This document shows, piece after piece, positions 1-7,656 of a DNA stretch of 7,656 nt (its first letter is position 1; every line of letters begins with the position of its first letter). The stretch comes from GCA-020344555 sp964405925 (GTDB lineage Bacteria > Planctomycetota > Phycisphaerae > UBA1845). The translations under genes and the position numbers were made by a program. The stretch is taken from the NCBI GenBank assembly GCA_964405925.1, contig CAYOQG010000277.1:1-7656 (forward strand). Reading direction: 5' to 3'. The notes beneath the pieces were generated by a model. The model saw nothing but the letters and a program-made list of their open reading frames with translations. It did no database searches and had not been told where the DNA came from.

Positions 1-258
1 GGGTACAATTACGCCACCAGTATCGTGCCGCGGTCTAATCTCTTTCCCCTCACCGCGGCGACGGTACAGCACCACGTTACGGCCGGTTTGCGCTACGAGA
101 AGAACAACTGGTGGATTGGCGGTGGCTACATCTTTGGTTTTGGCTCATCCCTGGAAGGGAACGGGTACAGCAAGATGCCATTGGGAATCGACTACGGCGT
201 CAGCCGGGTCGAGCAGCTGCAACACAGCGTGTTTTTCGGTTTCGGCTTCAGTTGGTGA
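1..258 (+). CDS. Outer-membrane beta-barrel protein, probable OMPP1/FadL family (C-terminal fragment, 5' end outside window)
   Basis: The frame is open from the first base (GGG TAC AAT) to the TGA at 256-258, giving 85 residues of the C-terminal part of a larger protein. A GTG at base 25 is in frame, but it lies inside the barrel sequence and is not a believable start. The fragment alternates hydrophobic and polar residues with many Gly, Tyr, Phe and Trp, as in transmembrane beta strands (AGLRYEKNNWWIGGGYIFGF). It ends FFGFGFSW, a final aromatic residue as recognised by the BAM assembly machinery. The opening GYNYATS followed by a VQHHVTAGLRY-like strand resembles the last strands of FadL/TodX channels, which carry fatty acids, aromatics and other hydrophobic compounds across the outer membrane. 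An outer-membrane barrel is well supported. The FadL assignment is moderate because most of the protein is missing. The next gene starts 14 nt downstream, suggesting an operon. Confidence 0.72.
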   Translation, partial: GYNYATSIVPRSNLFPLTAATVQHHVTAGLRYEKNNWWIGGGYIFGFGSSLEGNGYSKMPLGIDYGVSRVEQLQHSVFFGFGFSW

Positions 259-272
259 AGGGATAGAACCAG

Positions 273-845
273 ATGAACACGCAGGCAGTTTCGTCCAGCA
301 CTGAGGCGCTCGAGGACCTCTCGAGACGGGTGCTTGAACTGGAGCAGAAGGCGGATTCCAGCACCGACCGCAACGCTTTGAGCATGGTCGTCTTTAGCGG
401 CGAGCTAGACAAGCTCCTGGCTGCCTTCGTCATCGCCACTGGCGGTGCCGCATGTGATATGAACGTCTCGATGTTCTTCACGTTTTGGGGGACGGCGGCC
501 TTGAAGAAAAGCGGTCCGCAGACGGGTGACAAGACGCTTACTGAGAGAATATTCGGGTGGATGCTCCCCGGGGGCGTTCACAAACGGAAGTTGTCAAGAA
601 TGGACATGGGTGGTCTTGGGCGGCACATGATGGGCCGCGAAATGAAGAAGAAGGGAACGCCCGATCTGCCGTCGCTAATTGAGATCGCCGGGCAGTGCGA
701 CGTGGAGATCAACGTCTGCGAGATGTCGATGTCGCTGATGGGGATCAGGAAAGAAGAGTTGATTGAATACCCGAGGATGCAGTTCTGTGGAGTCGCACGA
801 TTCCTGGAACAATCCTCAAAGGCTGGAACCACGCTGTTTATCTGA
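273..845 (+). CDS. DsrE/DsrF/DrsH-like family protein (COG2210/DsrE2-like, sulfur relay)
   Basis: This 190-residue protein begins at an ATG preceded by AAGGG at 258-262. Residues 1-33 are a polar, probably helical leader. The DsrE-like fold follows from about residue 36: a first strand and SGELDK motif (37-47), a hydrophobic helix rich in Ala (48-61), a MFFTFWG strand (67-73), GWMLPGG, a Met/Gly-rich MDMGGLGRHMMG stretch, and a C-terminal CEMSMSLMGIRKEEL motif with Cys149, the likely reactive thiol. Further cysteines are Cys61, Cys142 and Cys172. The protein ends in TTLFI, as related proteins do. Members of this family are often encoded beside TusA and rhodaneses in sulfur-metabolising bacteria and are thought to pass or bind persulfide sulfur; some are mislabelled peroxiredoxins. 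TusA follows after 18 nt, supporting a sulfur-transfer role. The family call is firm. The substrate and direction of sulfur flow are unknown. Confidence 0.88.
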   Translation: MNTQAVSSSTEALEDLSRRVLELEQKADSSTDRNALSMVVFSGELDKLLAAFVIATGGAACDMNVSMFFTFWGTAALKKSGPQTGDKTLTERIFGWMLPGGVHKRKLSRMDMGGLGRHMMGREMKKKGTPDLPSLIEIAGQCDVEINVCEMSMSLMGIRKEELIEYPRMQFCGVARFLEQSSKAGTTLFI

Positions 846-863
846 ACGGAAGGAATACACACG

Positions 864-1109
864 ATGCCGGAAATGCGAGAGGTTGATCTGACGGGGCTCA
901 AGTGCCCGATGCCCATTGTTGAGCTGAACAGGATCATGAAGGAAGTTGCCGACGGAGAAGAGCTTCTGGCAACTGCTGACGATCCGGCTTTCTGCCTGGA
1001 CGTGGAGGCCTGGTGCAAGAAGGTCGGAAGCGAGCTCGTGAAGCTCGAAAACACCGAAGGGAAGCTAGTCGCAGTCATTAGAAAGAAGCAGCGACTCAGT
1101 ATGGAGTAG
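864..1109 (+). CDS. tusA: TusA-family sulfurtransferase / sulfur carrier protein
   Basis: This 81-residue protein has the usual length and motif order of TusA/SirA proteins: an N-terminal strand (VDLTGLKCPMPIVEL) with the CPxP motif at residues 14-17, then a helix (IMKEVADGEELL), a strand, the DDPAF segment (39-43) and an AWCKKVGSEL helix. Cys14 is the persulfide-carrying cysteine of the family. Cys44 and Cys51 are also present; a cysteine like Cys51 before the KK is frequent in non-E. coli homologues. TusA proteins accept sulfane sulfur and pass it on for tRNA thiolation, molybdopterin synthesis or dissimilatory sulfur oxidation. Pairing with a DsrE-like protein points to sulfur trafficking rather than housekeeping tRNA modification, but this is inferred. 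The ATG at 864 is chosen because GGAAGGA at 848-854 sits 9 nt upstream. An ATG at 873 is an alternative with worse spacing. The next gene starts 7 nt after the stop. Confidence 0.92.
   Translation: MPEMREVDLTGLKCPMPIVELNRIMKEVADGEELLATADDPAFCLDVEAWCKKVGSELVKLENTEGKLVAVIRKKQRLSME
1103..1106 (+). promoter_or_regulatory. Ribosome binding site for the first hybrid kinase, inside the end of the TusA gene
   Basis: GGAG lies 10 nt before the ATG at 1117 and overlaps the last TusA codons, whose TAG is at 1107-1109. Ribosomes finishing the TusA gene could reinitiate here. This is the only reasonable Shine-Dalgarno match near the start and supports a co-transcribed, coupled pair. Confidence 0.5.
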
Positions 1110-1116
1110 CGGGACG

Positions 1117-5072
<3,956 letters not shown>

Positions 5073-5076
<4 letters not shown>

Positions 5077-5189
5077 GATATCCCACGTTACGCCAGATCG
5101 GGGAATCGCGCGAAGTGGAGAAAGCATCTAAGCAATGGGTCAGCAAGGCCAGTTCAGTGCAAGAGGTGCGCGGTCATCTTTCCGCCTAG
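5073..5189 (+). CDS. Possible small protein, 38 residues, unknown function
   Basis: The ATG overlaps the kinase TGA as ATGA (5073-5076), the classic arrangement for translational coupling, and the frame ends in TAG at 5187-5189, only 8 nt before the next kinase start. The predicted peptide is short, charged and Arg/Lys/Glu-rich (it begins MRYPTLRQIGESREVEKASK), with no membrane segment, cysteine or recognisable motif. It fills nearly the whole gap between the two kinases. I do not recognise it. It could be a real coupled microprotein, a leader whose translation keeps ribosomes moving to the second kinase, the remnant of a longer gene, or chance, since a 38-codon frame is not rare in GC-rich DNA. 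The GGGAG and the ATGA overlap are the only positive evidence. Confidence 0.3.
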
Positions 5190-5197
5190 AGGTCGCT
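5077..5197. other. Gap between the two hybrid kinase genes
   Basis: This 121-base stretch holds most of the doubtful 38-codon ORF. I see no strong inverted repeat followed by a T-run, so no intrinsic terminator, and no convincing -35/-10 pair. Read-through from the first kinase gene into the second is therefore plausible. Confidence 0.5.
5188..5192 (+). promoter_or_regulatory. Ribosome binding site for the second hybrid kinase
   Basis: AGAGG lies 5 nt before the ATG at 5198 and fixes that start: the residues immediately following (MKIRKFFQ then a hydrophobic run) make a normal positively charged membrane anchor. The element overlaps the TAG of the small upstream ORF. Confidence 0.6.
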
Positions 5198-7656
5198 ATG
5201 AAGATTAGAAAGTTCTTTCAACTCCTCCTCGGAGCGACCGCAGTCTTGCTGATCGGCCTTATGGCGGTGGCGGGATTCACTCTTTCAGCCAATCGGCGAT
5301 TCGTGAAGGATCACGACCTTCGTCTTCGATCCCTCAGGTTGGCGGATGAACTGCGCCAAAGCTCAGACGATTTGACGCGGTTCGCCCGGACCTACGTGGT
5401 CACCGGCGATTCCAAGTACGAGCAGTTTTATTGGGACGTGCTCGCCATCCGCAACGGCACCAAGCCACGACCGGAAGGCTACCAGAATATCTACTGGGAT
5501 CTCGTTGCAGCCGAAGTCGGCGACCCTCCGCCGGGGAAAGACATGGAGGCTATCCCGCTCCGCGAACTGATGCGGGAGTTGGGCTTTTCCGAAGCCGAGT
5601 TGTCCAAACTCAGAGAAGCCCAAGAGCAGTCGGATGAACTCGTCAGGACGGAGGAGACCGCGTTTAACGCGATGAAAGGTCTGTTCGACGACGGCACAGG
5701 AAGATTCACCAAGCACGGTCCTCCCAATCAAGCCCTGGCCGTCCGATTGATGCATGATCAGGCCTATCATCTGGCCAAAGCGCGAATCATGAAACCGATA
5801 GGTGATTTTCTCGACCTACTAGAGGCCCGCACCGTAGCAGCCACTGAGCAGGACTTGCGTCGGGACGAGTTCGCCTTGTTCGTCATCTTAGGCTTGATCA
5901 GTGTCCTGATGGCGCTGACTCTCGTCTCAGGCCGTCTGGTCTTCGAACGCGTTTGCGCCCCGATTGAGGATCTACAAGTCCAGACCTGCGGCGTGGATGA
6001 CGACATCCACCGATTGGCGCAACTGGCCACTGACATTGCCCAGGGGAACTCGTCCAAGTCGTTCAGGATCCAAACGCCGCCAATGCACTCAGACGCCAGG
6101 AATGAAATCGACGAATTAGCACGAGTGCACAATGACATGCTTGCCCACTTGGGAGTTGCCGGCCAAGCCATCACCAAGATTATGGCGGATCTCAGAGAAC
6201 ACAGCCTTCAACTTGAAGCGGCCAACCGGAACGTGCGGGAAGCCAAGGCAGCGGCCGAGGCGGCAAGTCAAGCCAAGGGCGAATTTCTCGCAAACATGAG
6301 TCACGAGCTTCGCACGCCGCTTAACGGCGTGATTGGCATGCTCGAACTGTTGCTGCGTGCAGAACTCGACCCCCAGCAGCGGCGTCATACCTTGTTGGCG
6401 AAGACGGCCGGCGATCTTCTGCTCAATCTCATTAACGACATTCTGGACCTCTCGAAGATCGAGGCAGGCAAGCTGGAACTGGAAGCAACCGATTTCGATC
6501 TGCGATATGCGGTTGAGAGTACGGGAGTTTCCCTGGCTTCGCAGGCCGATGGTAAAGGCCTCGAGCTCGTTTGCAGCGTTCACCCGGATGTGCCCACCCT
6601 CCTGTGCGGCGACTCCGGCAGACTGCAGCAGGTGATCATGAACCTGACCAGCAACGCGATCAAGTTTACGGAGCGGGGGCAAGTGGTCGTTCGCGTCACC
6701 GCGGAAGAAACAACGGCCCGGCACGCCACGATCCGCTGCACGGTAACCGATACGGGCATTGGGATCCCTCCGGATCGTGTCGATCGCGTGTTCGAGTCGT
6801 TCACACAGGCGGACGCCTCCACCACCCGGAAATACGGCGGCACGGGGCTTGGACTGGCCATCTCCAAGCAGATCATCGAACTGATGGGCGGGCAGATCGG
6901 CGTAGTGAGTGAACCGGAGCGGGGGTCAACGTTCTGGTTCACGGTGACGTTGGAAAAGCAGCGCGGCGGTGACGCACCACAGGAACCGGTCGATAACGAC
7001 ATACACAACTTGCGGATACTCGCGGTCGATGACAACGCTACCAACCGCGAAATCCTCTGTGAACAGTTGACCGGCTTCGGGCTCGCCAACGAGGCCGCTC
7101 CCGACGGTGAACATGCTCTCAGCATGCTTCGCGAAGCGACTAATCGGGGCGCGCCCTTTGGATTGGCCATACTGGATATGCAGATGCCCGGAATGGACGG
7201 CGAGGAATTAGCGCGCAGGATCAAGGCCGATCCAACCGTTGACCACACGGTGTTGGTCCTTCTGATTTCCGGAGCCGATTACAACCCTAAACGCCTATGC
7301 ACCCTCGGGTTTGCCGGCTGGCTAACCAAGCCCGTCAGGCAATCGCAGCTGTTTGACGCGATCGTCGAGGCGACGGTGTCCGCCAGGTCGGCACCATATC
7401 GCTGCAAAGGCAACACTTACGGAGCTTCGGCGCCGGTGTCCCCTGGCGCGGTGGCGAAGACAACGGGGGCTCGGATCCTACTGGCAGAGGACAACGAGAT
7501 CAGTCAGGAGGCGGCCACAGAACTCTTGAAATGGGCGGGCTATCAATGTGACGTGGTGGCAAATGGCAAGCAAGCCGTGGAGGCCGTCCTGCACAGGCGT
7601 TACGACCTGATCCTCATGGACTGGAAAATGCCCGGCCTGAACGGCCTGGAAGCGGC
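5198..7656 (+). CDS. Membrane-anchored hybrid sensor histidine kinase (TM-sensor-TM-HAMP-like-HisKA-HATPase-REC-REC...), 3' end outside window
   Basis: The frame is open from the ATG at 5198 to the last base (819 complete codons) and continues beyond it. Residues 6-29 form a first membrane helix after a basic start. About 31-224 is an extracytoplasmic, mostly helical sensor (ARTYVVTGD at 63-71, an RNGTKPRPEGY turn, IYWDL) of the kind seen in other hybrid kinases and related four-helix sensors. TM2 spans about 225-244. A HAMP-like linker follows from Pro255 with an ...EIDELARVHNDML end. HisKA has His369 in SHELRTPLNG. HATPase_c has Asn482/Asn486, DTGIG at 518 and GGTGLGL at 547. REC1 has Asp611/612, Asp660 and Lys711. 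REC2 has Glu764/Asp765 and Asp808 and is cut at the window edge. By analogy with the upstream paralogue, an Hpt domain may follow. The catalytic half is highly similar to that kinase; the sensor is unrelated. The ligand is unknown. Confidence 0.93.
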   Translation, partial: MKIRKFFQLLLGATAVLLIGLMAVAGFTLSANRRFVKDHDLRLRSLRLADELRQSSDDLTRFARTYVVTGDSKYEQFYWDVLAIRNGTKPRPEGYQNIYWDLVAAEVGDPPPGKDMEAIPLRELMRELGFSEAELSKLREAQEQSDELVRTEETAFNAMKGLFDDGTGRFTKHGPPNQALAVRLMHDQAYHLAKARIMKPIGDFLDLLEARTVAATEQDLRRDEFALFVILGLISVLMALTLVSGRLVFERVCAPIEDLQVQTCGVDDDIHRLAQLATDIAQGNSSKSFRIQTPPMHSDARNEIDELARVHNDMLAHLGVAGQAITKIMADLREHSLQLEAANRNVREAKAAAEAASQAKGEFLANMSHELRTPLNGVIGMLELLLRAELDPQQRRHTLLAKTAGDLLLNLINDILDLSKIEAGKLELEATDFDLRYAVESTGVSLASQADGKGLELVCSVHPDVPTLLCGDSGRLQQVIMNLTSNAIKFTERGQVVVRVTAEETTARHATIRCTVTDTGIGIPPDRVDRVFESFTQADASTTRKYGGTGLGLAISKQIIELMGGQIGVVSEPERGSTFWFTVTLEKQRGGDAPQEPVDNDIHNLRILAVDDNATNREILCEQLTGFGLANEAAPDGEHALSMLREATNRGAPFGLAILDMQMPGMDGEELARRIKADPTVDHTVLVLLISGADYNPKRLCTLGFAGWLTKPVRQSQLFDAIVEATVSARSAPYRCKGNTYGASAPVSPGAVAKTTGARILLAEDNEISQEAATELLKWAGYQCDVVANGKQAVEAVLHRRYDLILMDWKMPGLNGLEA
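6254..7656 (+). repeat. Diverged paralogous repeat, copy 2 (HisKA-HATPase-REC-REC coding, continues past window)
   Basis: This is the second copy of the kinase catalytic and receiver module, matching 3043-4442. Similarity begins near the AAEAASQAKGEF helix just before the H-box. Upstream of that point the two genes share no recognisable sequence, so the boundary marks a join between different sensor modules and a common transmitter. REC2 here differs from copy 1 right after the phospho-acceptor (DWKMPGLNG instead of DCQMPEMDG). Confidence 0.8.

Noticed and set aside
25..258. GTG at 25 as the start of a 77-residue protein
   Set aside because: The frame is open upstream to the window edge, and the upstream residues continue the beta-barrel pattern, so this is an internal codon of a truncated gene.
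6116..7248. Two minus-strand frames (6116-6724 and 6580-7248) opposite the second kinase
   Set aside because: They sit opposite a continuous + strand frame with the H, N, G1 and G2 boxes, and show no domain of their own.

Overview
The window reads as one strand of a moderately GC-rich genome of a Gram-negative-type bacterium. It opens with the tail of an outer-membrane beta-barrel protein, and every recognisable gene lies on the + strand. The organism cannot be named from the sequence. The long PAS/GAF hybrid kinases, including a cysteine-rich PAS variant, resemble those common in environmental planctomycetes, deltaproteobacteria and related lineages, but this is an impression from family knowledge only.

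Layout: (1) 1-258, C-terminal end of a probable OMPP1/FadL-type outer-membrane channel. (2) 273-845, a DsrE/DsrF/DrsH-like protein of the COG2210/DsrE2 kind. (3) 864-1109, a TusA-family sulfur carrier with an intact CPxP motif. (4) 1117-5076, a 1319-residue soluble hybrid histidine kinase: coiled coil, PAS, GAF, PAS, Cys-rich PAS, HisKA, HATPase, REC, REC, Hpt. (5) 5073-5189, a doubtful 38-codon ORF that starts on an ATGA overlap. (6) 5198 to the window end, a membrane-anchored hybrid kinase, cut off inside its second receiver domain.

Genes 1-4 are separated by only 14, 18 and 7 nt and look like one operon. A plausible reading is that the barrel protein lets a hydrophobic or sulfur-containing substrate in, DsrE-like and TusA proteins relay sulfane sulfur in the cytoplasm, and the kinase senses the resulting redox or sulfur state. 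The physical linkage is seen; the functional link is inferred.

The two kinases are paralogous in their catalytic halves. HisKA and HATPase align without a gap at a fixed offset of 3211 nt, and the receivers align with only small indels. Their sensory halves are unrelated: cytosolic PAS/GAF in the first, and a two-TM extracytoplasmic helical sensor in the second. This suggests duplication with sensor swapping, giving two inputs to a similar phosphorelay. No RNA gene, CRISPR array, insertion sequence or convincing terminator was seen.
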